Positions 1 to 8,440 of a stretch of 56,069 nucleotides of DNA are shown here, piece after piece. Each line of letters starts with the position of its first letter. Positions within the stretch are counted from its first letter, which is position 1. Source of the DNA: Bradyrhizobiaceae bacterium. Its GTDB lineage: Bacteria; Pseudomonadota; Alphaproteobacteria; Rhizobiales; Xanthobacteraceae. The DNA is taken from assembly GCA_947481685.1 (NCBI GenBank), contig CANKHA010000017.1:1-56069 (forward strand), in the 5' to 3' direction. The position numbers and the translations under genes are program-made. The notes under the pieces are model-generated. The model had not been told where the DNA came from and ran no database searches. It saw only the letters and a program-made list of their open reading frames with translations.

Positions 1-118
1 ACTAACTGCCATGCGACGCACTATCGCAGATGCACATGACAACCGGATGACAGGCGAAATTTGATTGACCGCGCGGATTAGCTGGTTAACGCGGCAAAAG
101 GCGCGCAGGCGGCCTGCC

Positions 119-1126
119 CTATTGCAACACCTGCCGGGCGCGTTCGACCAGTTCCGGGCTTGCGCCGTAACTCTCCGTCATCACCTCGCGCATCTTCGCC
201 GCAGAAATTGGCGCAACCTCCAGAACGGCGCGGGTGGTGTCTTCGATAAATCCCGGATCGGCTACGGCAAGATCGAATGCCTTGCGGATGATCGCGACGG
301 CCTCAGGCGGTGAGTCCGGCGGCATCATGTATGGACGGCCGATCGCCTGCGAAGCCAGCAGGTACTTGAGGAGCTTCCTGTCCTCTTCATTCTTGACGAA
401 TTTCCAGATAGGCGGCGCTCCCATGGCGGTCAGGCGGACATTCGGCTCAACGTTGATCTGGACGAGCGCGCTGATCTTGTTTTGCATATCGCGGTTCGGC
501 GAAACCTGATCCATCCCGCCGCAAGCGCCATGGATTTCGCCTTTCTCGACCGCCATCGAGGTGGCGACACTGTTGGGATAACCGGTAATGAGACGAAACT
601 GGGCTCCCAATACGCGCTTCAGAATCATCGTCGCCTCATAGCCCGCGCTGCCGGGCGCGGAGGTGCCCATGATGATTTCTTTTCCCTGCGTCTCCTCAAA
701 ACTTTTTGCGGGCGCATCAGGGCGCACGACACAGACATAGGACACGGCGGCCGCGCTACCGACGAGGTCAAAGCGCAGCGGATCATATTTCAACTGAGAA
801 ACATCGCCCAATAGCGCTTGCGGCGCGACGGCGCCGATAGTGAGACCGTCCTTCGCCGCCGCATTGTAGACGTAGACGGCAGCGATACGACTCGCCGCGC
901 CCGGCATGTTCTTGAAGATGATTGTCGGATTGCCCGGGATGTATTGCGAAAGGCGACGGCCAACAAGACGTGCCATCGCGTCATAGGCGCCGCCGGGGGC
1001 CGATCCGACGACAATACTGATGGTCTTGCCGGCGTAAAAATCCTCCGCACCAGCCACAGTCCCGGCAAGAAGAATGCTTGCGGCGGCGGCAACAGGAAAC
1101 GTGAAACGGACCACGGCTGAACTCAT
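119..1126 (-). CDS. TctC-type (Bug family) periplasmic substrate-binding protein
   Basis: The 335-residue product has an N-terminal signal peptide with a hydrophobic core at about residues 8-25 and likely cleavage after AGA (residue 27). It continues with the family's opening pattern of a beta strand 'TISIVVGSAPGGAYDAMAR' followed by a GNPTIIFKNMPGAAS-like segment. This is the tripartite tricarboxylate transporter binding-protein family, which captures carboxylates in the periplasm for a TctA/TctB membrane pair. No tctA or tctB lies in the window, so this is an orphan binding protein. Its ATG overlaps the stop of the upstream dioxygenase gene (ATGA at 1123-1126), so the two are translationally coupled. 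The ligand is unknown. Family assignment is firm; any substrate would be a guess. Confidence 0.9.
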   Translation of the reverse strand: MSSAVVRFTFPVAAAASILLAGTVAGAEDFYAGKTISIVVGSAPGGAYDAMARLVGRRLSQYIPGNPTIIFKNMPGAASRIAAVYVYNAAAKDGLTIGAVAPQALLGDVSQLKYDPLRFDLVGSAAAVSYVCVVRPDAPAKSFEETQGKEIIMGTSAPGSAGYEATMILKRVLGAQFRLITGYPNSVATSMAVEKGEIHGACGGMDQVSPNRDMQNKISALVQINVEPNVRLTAMGAPPIWKFVKNEEDRKLLKYLLASQAIGRPYMMPPDSPPEAVAIIRKAFDLAVADPGFIEDTTRAVLEVAPISAAKMREVMTESYGASPELVERARQVLQ

Positions 1127-2043
1127 CGCGCGATTTCCGGCGCCAGAACCATCTGAGCGGGTTTTTCACCGGAGAAATATCGCACCCCGAGATCCTCCTG
1201 TCGTACGTAGATCGAGCCGTCACCCTGCGACGAGGGAAGCGGAATACGCACGGGCACCGCTTCCATCCTCGGCTGGTTGTCCGCCTTGCCGCAAATCATC
1301 TTCGCATTCCAGGCATCGATATCGGTCGGCACCCGGAAAATCGGCCAGGCGTCGGCCGCGCCATACTGGAAGAACATCAGACGCCGATCGATCGGCGACA
1401 GATTGGGCGCCGAGCCGTGGATAGCGCGCACATGATGCACGGTGATCGAACCGGCCTTCCCGGTCAGCGGAACTGCCTTGGAAAAATCCAGCCCGCTGGT
1501 AACCGGGTGGATGGCGCCGCAGAAATGGCCTTCATAATGATGATCGTAGATCGGGCCGCGGTGACTGCCGGGAATGACCAGCAACGGCCCGTTCTCCATC
1601 TGGCAATCGTCGAGCATGATGGCGACGGCGGCGAGATCCTCATTGGTATGCGGATAAAACGCCCAGTCCTGATGCCACTCGATGGGAGACCCGAAGCCAG
1701 CGGACTTCATATTGAGCTTGCTCGAATGGAAGCGGATGTCCGGCCCCCACAGATCCTGCAACACGCCGATGATGGTCGGGTGGCTCACCAACTGCTTGTA
1801 GGCGGGATGCTGCTTGTGCGGATGCTTGATCCGGCGAACGCGGGGCTGCTCCGCCGAATGACCCGGCTCGAGGTCGTAGACTGAGTCGTGCTTCGATACC
1901 GCGCGGGAGCCCTCGACATATTCGTCGGTCACCCGCCGCAGTTCCGCCAGCTGCGCGGGCTGCACCACGTCGTACACCACCACATAACCATCGCGCTGAT
2001 ACTGCGCCATCTGGGCGTCTGTCAGGATTTTCTGCACGATCAT
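1123..2043 (-). CDS. phytanoyl-CoA dioxygenase family Fe(II)/2-oxoglutarate oxygenase
   Basis: This is a 306-residue cytosolic PhyH-family oxygenase. The iron triad is visible: H124 and D126 in 'IEWHQDWAFYPH', and a distal histidine near residue 209 in 'VRAIHGSAPN', followed by arginines at about 220-221 that would bind 2-oxoglutarate. I chose the ATG at 2041-2043 because AAGGGAGA lies just upstream and the family homology starts there; the frame stays open further upstream but without similarity or a ribosome site. Bacterial members hydroxylate varied small molecules, so the substrate is unknown. The stop overlaps the start of the downstream TctC-type gene, which suggests that uptake and oxidation of one compound are linked. 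Confidence 0.88.
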   Translation of the reverse strand: MIVQKILTDAQMAQYQRDGYVVVYDVVQPAQLAELRRVTDEYVEGSRAVSKHDSVYDLEPGHSAEQPRVRRIKHPHKQHPAYKQLVSHPTIIGVLQDLWGPDIRFHSSKLNMKSAGFGSPIEWHQDWAFYPHTNEDLAAVAIMLDDCQMENGPLLVIPGSHRGPIYDHHYEGHFCGAIHPVTSGLDFSKAVPLTGKAGSITVHHVRAIHGSAPNLSPIDRRLMFFQYGAADAWPIFRVPTDIDAWNAKMICGKADNQPRMEAVPVRIPLPSSQGDGSIYVRQEDLGVRYFSGEKPAQMVLAPEIAR

Positions 2044-2233
2044 TCTCCCTTGCAAGTCGCCGGGATTCTGATGCCCAGCTTTCGGCGAACCGCCCGCATA
2101 GTGCAAATCGGCGAACAGTATTGCTCTCTTTTTGGCATCAATAAAGGGTCGGGTGCATTCTCGCGACCTTGCGAAACGGTGCATCCCATGCCGGCATCCG
2201 GCTCACGGGAAAAAGCCGCGTCATACGCCCGTC

Positions 2234-3409
2234 ATGCGGATCAGCAATATGGGCCGGATGGAGATCATCTTCTGGCTGGCGTTAACCCTTTGCGCCGCTC
2301 TCTGCCTCATTCATACCCTCACCGTCATTGTCGCCATCGCGCGCTGCCGCCCGCAGGCCGCAGCGCCGCTGCCGTCGTATGCTTCATCGGTGACGCTGAT
2401 CCGGCCGGTTTGTGGCCTCGACAATTATTGCGAAGAAACGCTGCGCACCAGCTTCGCCCTCGACTATGCGCGCTACGACATCCTGTTCTGCGTCGCCAGC
2501 GGGAAGGACCCGGTGGTGCCGGTCGTCGAACGGCTGATTGCCGAGCATCCCGGCGTTCGCGCGCGGCTCCTGATCGGCGACGAGCGCATCAGCCAGAACC
2601 CGAAGCTCAACAACCTCTGCAAGGGCTGGGAAGCCGCGACCGGCGAATGGGTGATCATCGCCGACAGCAACGTTCTGATGCCGCGCGATTACATTCAGCG
2701 GCTGCTGGGCGCGTGGCGGCCGGACACCGGCCTCGTCTGCTCGCCGCCGATCGGTTGCCTGCCCTCCGGGCTATGGGCGGAGATCGAAAGCGCCTTCCTC
2801 AACACCTATCAGGCGCGCTGGCAGTATTTCTCGGACTCGATGGGATTTGGCTTCGCGCAGGGGAAAACCATGCTGTGGCGGCGCGACGATCTCAACCGCG
2901 CGGGCGGCCTGCGCGCGCTGGCCCAGGAACTGGCGGAAGACGCAGCAGCAACCAAGGTGGTGCGGGATGCCGGCCTGCGCGTGCGGCTCGTGGATTGTCC
3001 GTTTGGACAACCGCTGGGGCAACGCAGCCTGCGCGATGTCTGGAAACGGCAGCTGCGCTGGGCACGGTTGCGGCGGGATTCGTTCAAGCTGTTTTATGCG
3101 CCGGAGATCGTCTCGACCGGTGTCGTGCCGATGTTGCTTGCGGTGCTCGCCGCGGCAGCAGCCGACGAGTCACCGTTTGCCGGCGCGGCCATTGTGGCTG
3201 CGGTTTGGTACGGCGGCGAGGCGGCATTGGCTTATGCGGCGGGCTGGCCATTATCGCCCAAGGCGGTGCTGGCCTGGCTGCTGCGCGACGTGGCGCTGAT
3301 CCCGCTATGGATCGCCGGTTGGGCAGGCAACGATATCGTCTGGCGCGGCAACCAGATGGACCTGTCGGACGACGTGCTGCTGGAAACAAGCAGCGCCAAA
3401 AGCGACTGA
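2234..3409 (+). CDS. GT21-like (ceramide glucosyltransferase/HpnI-type) membrane glycosyltransferase
   Basis: This is a 391-residue protein with an N-terminal membrane segment, a GT-A catalytic domain and two or three C-terminal membrane segments (about residues 293-370). The GT21 signature is present: 'NPKLNNL', 'DSNVLMP', a late acidic 'AEDAAATK' and the (Q/R)XXRW motif as RQLRW. Such enzymes transfer a sugar from a nucleotide donor to a lipid such as ceramide or a hopanoid at the cytoplasmic membrane; which lipid is used here cannot be read from sequence. ATGs at 2234, 2249 and 2258 are all possible starts, and none has a strong ribosome site. It ends 7 bases before the convergent thiD stop. 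Confidence 0.82.
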   Translation: MRISNMGRMEIIFWLALTLCAALCLIHTLTVIVAIARCRPQAAAPLPSYASSVTLIRPVCGLDNYCEETLRTSFALDYARYDILFCVASGKDPVVPVVERLIAEHPGVRARLLIGDERISQNPKLNNLCKGWEAATGEWVIIADSNVLMPRDYIQRLLGAWRPDTGLVCSPPIGCLPSGLWAEIESAFLNTYQARWQYFSDSMGFGFAQGKTMLWRRDDLNRAGGLRALAQELAEDAAATKVVRDAGLRVRLVDCPFGQPLGQRSLRDVWKRQLRWARLRRDSFKLFYAPEIVSTGVVPMLLAVLAAAAADESPFAGAAIVAAVWYGGEAALAYAAGWPLSPKAVLAWLLRDVALIPLWIAGWAGNDIVWRGNQMDLSDDVLLETSSAKSD

Positions 3410-3416
3410 GATTGCC

Positions 3417-4214
3417 TCACCACCACTTGTGGAAATGGTGCGTCGGGCCGTGGCCCGATCCGATCGCAAGCTTGTCTGATGCTGCAATCGCCGCCGTGAC
3501 ATAGAGCTTGGCCTCACCCACCGCATCGGCGAGCGGCAAGCCCTTCGCCAGCCCCGCCGCAACGGCAGATGACAATGTGCAGCCTGTGCCGTGCGTATTC
3601 GCGGTCGCAATGCGCCTTGCTGGAAGCCGCGTCATGCCGCCGGGCTCCACCAGAAAATCCACGCTCTCGGGCCCCTTGCCGTGACCGCCCTTGATCAGCA
3701 CGGCGTTGGCGCCGAGCGCGAGCAGTCGATCCGCCTGCTCTCTCATTTCAACTTCGGTCTTCGCTTCCGGCCCATCGAGCAGCGCTGCGGCTTCCGGCAG
3801 GTTCGGGGTGATCAGCGCCGCGCGCGGGATCAGCACCCGCCGCAATACGTCGATCGCTTCCGGCCGCAGCAGCCGGTCGCCCGACGCCGCGATCATGACC
3901 GGATCGAGCACGATGTTCTGCGCCTTGTGCTTTGCCAGCCCGGCCGCAACGGCCTCGATGGCGGCAGGCTGCGACAGCATGCCGATCTTCGATGCGTTGA
4001 CGATGAGATCGGAATAAACCGCGTCGATCTGCGCCGTGATAAAATCCGGCGGCACGTCATGAATACCGGTCACGCCCCGCGTGTTCTGCGCCGTTAACGC
4101 GGTGATCACCGACGCACCATAGACGCCCAGCGCGGAAAAGGTTTTCAGGTCGGCCTGGATACCGGCTCCGCCGCTACTGTCCGAGCCGGCAAGCGTGACG
4201 GCAATCGCGGTCAT
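3417..4214 (-). CDS. thiD: hydroxymethylpyrimidine/phosphomethylpyrimidine kinase
   Basis: ThiD phosphorylates hydroxymethylpyrimidine and then its monophosphate, to give HMP-PP for thiamine synthesis in the cytosol. The 265-residue length is typical. The ribokinase-fold landmarks are clear: 'GSDSSGGAGIQADLK' at residues 10-24, 'ALTAQNT' near 39-45, and the catalytic loop 'THGTGCTLSSA' with C212. The gene overlaps the stop of thiE by ATGA (4211-4214), so the two form a translationally coupled pair. The products of ThiD and of the thiazole branch are joined by ThiE. No thiC or thiG is nearby. Confidence 0.96.
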   Translation of the reverse strand: MTAIAVTLAGSDSSGGAGIQADLKTFSALGVYGASVITALTAQNTRGVTGIHDVPPDFITAQIDAVYSDLIVNASKIGMLSQPAAIEAVAAGLAKHKAQNIVLDPVMIAASGDRLLRPEAIDVLRRVLIPRAALITPNLPEAAALLDGPEAKTEVEMREQADRLLALGANAVLIKGGHGKGPESVDFLVEPGGMTRLPARRIATANTHGTGCTLSSAVAAGLAKGLPLADAVGEAKLYVTAAIAASDKLAIGSGHGPTHHFHKWW

Positions 4215-4870
4215 TGCAGGCTCCGCTTCTTCAGCGATGCATCGACAATGCCGCGCAGTTTTTGCGCCATCGCCGCCGGATCGGACGCTCCCGACAGCGC
4301 CGAGATCACGCAGATGCCGTCGGCTCCGGCCGCGATGACGTCCGGCGTATTGGCTTCGGTAATCCCGGCAATCGCGCCGATGGGATAATGCGGCGCCCGC
4401 GCGCGCACGGCGGCGACGAGCTGGCGCAAGCCCTGCGGGCCGATGCTGGTCTTGTTGTCCTTCGATGTGGTGGGAAAGACGCCGCCGATGGCGACGTAGC
4501 TCAGATGATTGAGTTGCGCGGCCTGCGCATCGGCCAGCGTTTTGACGCTCAGCCCGATGATCGCATCTTTCCCGAGCAAGCGGCGCGCATCGGCGACATC
4601 CATGTCGTCCTGACCCAGATGCACACCGTCGGCTCCCGCGGCCAGCACCACATCCACCCGATCGTTGACGATGAAGGGAACGCCGAGGGGCGCGAGCGCC
4701 GCCTTGATCGCGCGCGCCTGCGCCACCATTTCACGGGTCTCGCCGCGCTTGTCGCGCAATTGCACCAGTGTCGCCCCGCCCTCGGCAATCCGGCGCGCGA
4801 GGTCAGGCAGGCTGTGGCCACCCGCATGCTCGGGATCGACAATGGCGTAAAGGCGAAGATCGAGGCGCAT
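4211..4870 (-). CDS. thiE: thiamine phosphate synthase
   Basis: ThiE condenses HMP-PP with thiazole phosphate to form thiamine phosphate. The 219-residue TIM-barrel protein carries QLRDK (37-41), VNDR (68-71) and HLGQDD (84-89), which bind pyrophosphate and magnesium, then 'GGVFPTTSK' and the C-terminal 'AAGADGICVISA'. The start is supported by a GGAG about 5 bases upstream. It is the first gene of the thiE-thiD pair. I looked upstream for a THI-box (TPP riboswitch) and found none; the leader instead holds palindromic repeats. Confidence 0.96.
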   Translation of the reverse strand: MRLDLRLYAIVDPEHAGGHSLPDLARRIAEGGATLVQLRDKRGETREMVAQARAIKAALAPLGVPFIVNDRVDVVLAAGADGVHLGQDDMDVADARRLLGKDAIIGLSVKTLADAQAAQLNHLSYVAIGGVFPTTSKDNKTSIGPQGLRQLVAAVRARAPHYPIGAIAGITEANTPDVIAAGADGICVISALSGASDPAAMAQKLRGIVDASLKKRSLQ

Positions 4871-4970
4871 CCCGGCTCCAGCGGCGTCACACGTCCAACG
4901 AGTAACTAGTCGGCTGCCGCCCTGCCCGCAAGCGCGCTTGCCACGGCCGCGCTATTTTGCTGGATTGGCG

Positions 4971-5088
4971 GCGCTTATTCTGGCGCTTGATCCGGTCCGA
5001 AAACCGGTGCCCACTTTTCGGGATCAAGCGCTTATTCTGGCGCTTGATCTGATCCGAAAACCGGTGCCCACTTTTCGGGATCAAGCGC
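4971..5088. repeat. tandem pair of palindromic intergenic repeats
   Basis: Two direct copies of a 57-base unit (4971-5027 and 5028-5084) differ at only two positions, and GCGC at 5085-5088 closes the second palindrome. Each unit is an imperfect nested palindrome: gcgcttgatcc pairs with ggatcaagcgc, and ccgaaaa pairs with cttttcgg inside it. The core matches an abundant dispersed repeat of Bradyrhizobium-like genomes (recalled, not searched). A diverged relative lies at 26436-26504. The array sits between thiE and the RAM-domain gene and would fold into two hairpins in the latter's leader. Confidence 0.85.
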
Positions 5089-5102
5089 ATCCGGAGGTTT
5101 CG

Positions 5103-5345
5103 ATGGTTCCCTTTTTCGTCCAGATCAAATGCCAGCTCGGCAAGTCCTATGAAGTTGCCAATATGCTGGCCGATGCCGAGATCGCGTCTGAGGTCTATTC
5201 CACCGCAGGTGAGTTCGATCTGCTGGCAAAATTCTACGTCCCGGAAGGCAGCGACATCGGCCATTTCGTGAACGAGAAGGTGCAGTCGATTGCGGGTATC
5301 CAGGACACCCGCACCATCATCACCTTCAAGGCCTTCGGCACCTAG
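5103..5345 (+). CDS. stand-alone RAM-domain (Lrp/AsnC ligand-binding) protein
   Basis: The 80-residue product consists only of the alpha/beta RAM domain of Lrp/AsnC regulators, beginning 'MVPFFVQIKCQLGKSYEVA' and ending 'TRTIITFKAFGT'. The DNA-binding helix-turn-helix is absent. Such small proteins form ligand-binding oligomers and may modulate full-length Lrp-type regulators, though a specific role is unknown. The start is firmly set by GGAGG at 5093-5097. The frame is open through the upstream repeat, but that part is repeat-derived and has no ribosome site. Its TAG stop shares a CTAG (5342-5345) with the stop of the convergent DMT gene. Confidence 0.88.
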   Translation: MVPFFVQIKCQLGKSYEVANMLADAEIASEVYSTAGEFDLLAKFYVPEGSDIGHFVNEKVQSIAGIQDTRTIITFKAFGT

Positions 5346-6259
5346 GGCACCGGCGGGATCACTGCGGACCGCCGGTGCAAGGCAAGCCGGCGCTCGCGCC
5401 AGATCACGAACATCCCTGCCCCGATCACGATCACACCACCGGTCCAGACGCTCGGGCCGGGTACCTCGCCAAAGGCGACATAGCCGAGGATCACGGCCCA
5501 GATAATCGACGTGTAGTCGAATGGCGCGGTCAGCGACGCCTGCGCATAGCGGTAGCTCTCCGTCATGAAAAGCTGGCCGATGCCGCCGGCAAAACCCATC
5601 AGGAACAGGATGCCGAACTGATGCAGGCTTGGCCAGACCCAGCCGAAGGGAAGCGTGGCCAGCCCACACAGACTTGCGATTACCGAGAAATAGAGCACGA
5701 TCGATGATGTCGTTTCGCTTCTGGTCAGCCGGCGGATCTGGATATAGGCCGCGGCGGCAAATACGGCATTGAGAAGCGCGAAGATGGCGCCGAGCGTCGC
5801 CATGTCGGACATCCCCGAGAGTTCAGCGATGGAAAGATGCGGCGCGAGGATCACCAGCACGCCGCAAAACCCCAGGATCACCGCCGTCCAGCGATAACCG
5901 CGCACGCGCTCGCCAAGCAGCAGACCGGCAAGCGTCACGATGATCAGCGGCGTGGAAAAGGTGATCGCCGTCACATCCGCAATCGGCAGCCGCGCGAGCG
6001 CGGCGAACAAAAAGAACATCGACGTGACGCCGGTCAGCCCGCGCAGCATGTGGCCGAAGGGACGCTTCGTGACCATCGCCCGCCGCAGTTGGCGTCGGTA
6101 CGCATAGAAGATCGCAATCGGCACAATGGCAAAAAAACTGCGAGCAAACACCACCTGCCCGACGGGAAAGACTTCACCCAGCCACCGCGCGCAGGCGCCC
6201 ATCACCGCAAAGCAAGCCGTCGAGAGAACCTTGAACAGGATGGCGGTGTAGATGCTCAC
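5342..6259 (-). CDS. DMT superfamily (EamA) transporter
   Basis: The 305-residue integral membrane protein has about ten predicted transmembrane segments arranged as two EamA repeats. The first is recognisable by 'GACARWLGEVFPVGQVVFARSFF' (shown here only as a landmark near residues 21-43) and the second by 'DYTSIIWAVILGYVAFGE' near 266. These carriers export or exchange small metabolites; the substrate cannot be told. It lies 5 bases downstream of the cytochrome c gene on the same strand and is probably cotranscribed with it. Confidence 0.87.
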   Translation of the reverse strand: MSIYTAILFKVLSTACFAVMGACARWLGEVFPVGQVVFARSFFAIVPIAIFYAYRRQLRRAMVTKRPFGHMLRGLTGVTSMFFLFAALARLPIADVTAITFSTPLIIVTLAGLLLGERVRGYRWTAVILGFCGVLVILAPHLSIAELSGMSDMATLGAIFALLNAVFAAAAYIQIRRLTRSETTSSIVLYFSVIASLCGLATLPFGWVWPSLHQFGILFLMGFAGGIGQLFMTESYRYAQASLTAPFDYTSIIWAVILGYVAFGEVPGPSVWTGGVIVIGAGMFVIWRERRLALHRRSAVIPPVP

Positions 6260-6264
6260 CGCAA

Positions 6265-7182
6265 TTACTTCCGCTCGGGCGGTACGGGCCCTTCGATGGG
6301 TGGCAAGGATTTGATGTAGGCCGCGATTGCCGCACGATCGTCGGCGCTGAGCTGCGCGGTGTTGCGCACCACCTTGATCATCTCGCCACCGACGCGATCA
6401 CCGTCCGGCAGATCGCCACTTTCCAGCAAGGTGGTAATGTCTTTCTCCGACCAGTCGCCGATGCCTTTCTGGGTGATATTCGGCACGAAGCCATCGCCGC
6501 CGAATTCGGGGCCACCGGCAAAGCGCAGGCCTTGCTTGATGCCACCCAGGACATTGCGCGGGCTGTGGCATTCGGCGCAATGCGCCACGCCGTTGACCAG
6601 ATAGGCACCCCGGTTCCACTGCGCGGATTTTGCAGGATCAGACTTGAATGGCTCACCGTCGAGATACAGGAACTTCCAGACACCGATCGTGCGCCGGATT
6701 TTGTAATGGATCGGAAGATCGTTCTCCTCGATCACGCCGGCAACCGCCGCCAGAGTCTTGATGTAGGCGAACAGGTCGCGCACATCGCCGAACGACATGT
6801 GTTGAAACGATGTGTAGGGAAACACCGGATAAAGGTGCCAGAGATCCGGCGACGTGCCGTTCACCATCGCAGTGACGAACTGTGCCTCGGTCCAGCCGCC
6901 GATGCCGTCTTCCCGGTGCGATGAAATATTCGGCGGATAAAAAGTTCCGAATGGAGATTTCAATCCGAGCCCACCGCCGAGACGTGTGGGGTCGGGCTGG
7001 TCAGGCGACGCGTGGCATGAGGCACAATTGCCCGCGAGAAACATCGTCCGGCCATTTTGCAGATCGGGCGTATGCGGCCCGAGCGCGCTTTCCGGCACGA
7101 TTTGCGCCCGCGTGATGAACCAGAAAACCGCCCCGCCGATGACGGCCGCAATGACGACGACGATGAAAAGCTTTCGCAGCAC
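6265..7182 (-). CDS. membrane-anchored dihaem cytochrome c
   Basis: The 305-residue protein has an N-terminal anchor (about residues 5-23, probably uncleaved) and two haem sites, CASCH at 53-57 and CAECH at 202-206. The layout and the 'YPVFPYTSFQHMSFGDVRD' segment resemble cytochrome c subunits of membrane-bound alcohol, aldehyde or gluconate dehydrogenases, which pass electrons in the periplasm to a quinone or oxidase. No dehydrogenase subunit is adjacent, so the partner is unknown. I prefer the GTG start at 7180-7182, directly before the hydrophobic anchor; the frame is open to 7242 but that extension is not family-like. Confidence 0.88.
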   Translation of the reverse strand: MLRKLFIVVVIAAVIGGAVFWFITRAQIVPESALGPHTPDLQNGRTMFLAGNCASCHASPDQPDPTRLGGGLGLKSPFGTFYPPNISSHREDGIGGWTEAQFVTAMVNGTSPDLWHLYPVFPYTSFQHMSFGDVRDLFAYIKTLAAVAGVIEENDLPIHYKIRRTIGVWKFLYLDGEPFKSDPAKSAQWNRGAYLVNGVAHCAECHSPRNVLGGIKQGLRFAGGPEFGGDGFVPNITQKGIGDWSEKDITTLLESGDLPDGDRVGGEMIKVVRNTAQLSADDRAAIAAYIKSLPPIEGPVPPERK

Positions 7183-7321
7183 GATTTCGATCCCGATAAC
7201 GTTAGCGTGATGAGAATGAATCTGCGCACGACAGCACACCATCCGGGGAATAACTGCAAGCCAAGGGTGTTGATGTCATATGTGGCTCTAGCCACGCTGC
7301 ACCCGTGTAAGGATGACACCC

Positions 7322-7747
7322 ATGATCAACAAGATCTTGTCCGGCGGCATTGCCGCCATTGCCATACTGACGGCCTCCGCCTCTTTCGCAGAGGAAATGA
7401 AAATGAAGGCTGATCTGAGTGCTTCGCAGGAAGTGCCAGCCAATCAGTCGAAGGGCAAGGGAACTGCAGCCATTACCTTCGATACCGCGTCAAAGAAGCT
7501 GTCATGGACTGTAAACTATTCCGACTTGAGCGGCCCGGCGACCGCCGCGCATTTCCACGGTCCCGCGGAAGCCGGCAAGAATGCCGGTGTCGCCGTTCCG
7601 ATCCCGAACCAGGCCACCAGCCCGGTCACCGGCTCCGCCACTTTGAACGATACCCAGGCGACCGACCTGATGGCCGGCAAGTATTACGTCAACATCCACA
7701 CCACTGCCAATGCGGGCGGCGAGATCCGCGGGCAAGTGACCAAGTAA
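7322..7747 (+). CDS. secreted CHRD-domain protein
   Basis: The 141-residue protein has a signal peptide 'MINKILSGGIAAIAILTASA' cleaved after SFA. A single CHRD domain follows, with the typical 'LSGPATAAHFHGPA', 'GSATL' and C-terminal 'NIHTTANAGGEIRGQV' motifs. CHRD domains were named from chordin; their bacterial role is unknown, and the protein should be periplasmic or secreted. The start at 7322 has AAGGA about 8 bases upstream; an ATG at 7313 is too close to that site. A strong hairpin terminator follows. Confidence 0.9.
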   Translation: MINKILSGGIAAIAILTASASFAEEMKMKADLSASQEVPANQSKGKGTAAITFDTASKKLSWTVNYSDLSGPATAAHFHGPAEAGKNAGVAVPIPNQATSPVTGSATLNDTQATDLMAGKYYVNIHTTANAGGEIRGQVTK

Positions 7748-7773
7748 GTCACCTGCTACGCGCCGTTCGATAA

Positions 7774-7807
7774 AAAACACCCGCCGGTGTGAGCCGGCGG
7801 GTGTTTT
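7774..7807. terminator. bidirectional intrinsic terminator
   Basis: A perfect 14-base-pair stem (7774-7787 with 7794-7807) closes a 6-base loop and is flanked by an A-run on the left and a T-run on the right. It sits between the convergent CHRD and cytochrome c' genes and can end transcription from both. Confidence 0.93.
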
Positions 7808-7855
7808 GTTGCCTGATGTTTGTTCGTTAAAAGCGTGGGCCGCGGTAGGCACGGA

Positions 7856-8296
7856 TCACGGCACGCGCGGGCCGCGGTAAGGTTCATGGCAGTTGTCGCA
7901 GGCTTTGCTGACATTGGCGAAGGCGACCTTGAAGGCATCGGCGGAGCCCGTCGCACCCTTGGCGTCGTTCACGGCCTTGATGAATTCCGTTGCCTTCGTC
8001 TCGAAGTCGGCCTTCTTCTGCCAGAGTTCCGGCTTGGCGCGGGTTTTGTCACCGGTCTTGGAGTCATCCGGGAATAGCGTGACGTATTTCTTCATCGCCG
8101 CTTCCCAGGGAGCGAGCAAGGCGCTGGCCTTGGCGCCGTCAAACGGTGCTTCGCCCTTGACCATGGCAGTCATCACCTTGTTGTCGTTACTGAACTTTTC
8201 CATGATCTCCTTGCGCTCTTTGATCGCACTCGATTGCGCAAGCACTGCGGTCGCGCCCAGAACGACGGCGGACAGGGCGCACAAAATCCGTATCAT
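7856..8296 (-). CDS. cytochrome c' / c556 family protein
   Basis: The 146-residue periplasmic monohaem cytochrome has a signal peptide cleaved after VLA (residue 20), a four-helix-bundle pattern, and its haem motif CDNCH at residues 133-137 very near the C-terminus, which defines the class II cytochrome c fold. These proteins bind NO or serve as small electron carriers. The start is supported by GGAGAG about 7 bases upstream. It shares the bidirectional terminator with the CHRD gene. The exact function (c' versus c556) depends on the sixth haem ligand, which I cannot settle. Confidence 0.92.
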   Translation of the reverse strand: MIRILCALSAVVLGATAVLAQSSAIKERKEIMEKFSNDNKVMTAMVKGEAPFDGAKASALLAPWEAAMKKYVTLFPDDSKTGDKTRAKPELWQKKADFETKATEFIKAVNDAKGATGSADAFKVAFANVSKACDNCHEPYRGPRVP

Positions 8297-8391
8297 TGAT
8301 GTCTCTCCATGAAGGTGACGAAAGCAGCGTCTGTGGCGGGTTTAACCCCGGCGGCCCTACTTTATTCCTAATGAATGTGGCAATTCGCCCT

Positions 8392-8419
8392 GCCGCCGCG
8401 AAGGCGGCAAAACGCCGCC
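8392..8419. other. three-armed GCCGCC/GGCGGC hairpin
   Basis: GCCGCC (8392-8397), GGCGGC (8403-8408) and GCCGCC (8414-8419) can form either of two mutually exclusive hairpins. They lie between the stop of the 8441-9514 gene and the start of the cytochrome c' gene on the minus strand. No T-run follows, so this is not a convincing terminator. Confidence 0.45.
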
Positions 8420-8440
8420 GTCACAGGCCCAGCCATGCCA

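Noticed and set aside
1-118. Weak hairpin downstream of the TctC-type gene (GCAGG/CCTGC)
   Set aside because: Five-base stem with no proper T-run; not convincing as a terminator.
1888-3504. Long plus-strand open frame (538 codons) across the GT21-like gene
   Set aside because: High-GC shadow frame; no motifs, and the GT21-like frame has conserved catalytic motifs over the same bases.
4871-5102. Possible TPP riboswitch upstream of thiE
   Set aside because: No THI-box consensus on the minus strand; the gap is filled by palindromic repeats.
7247-7271. EcfG-like promoter GGAAT-N17-GTT before the CHRD gene
   Set aside because: One consensus base differs and the -10 part is too short to call; noted only as a possibility.
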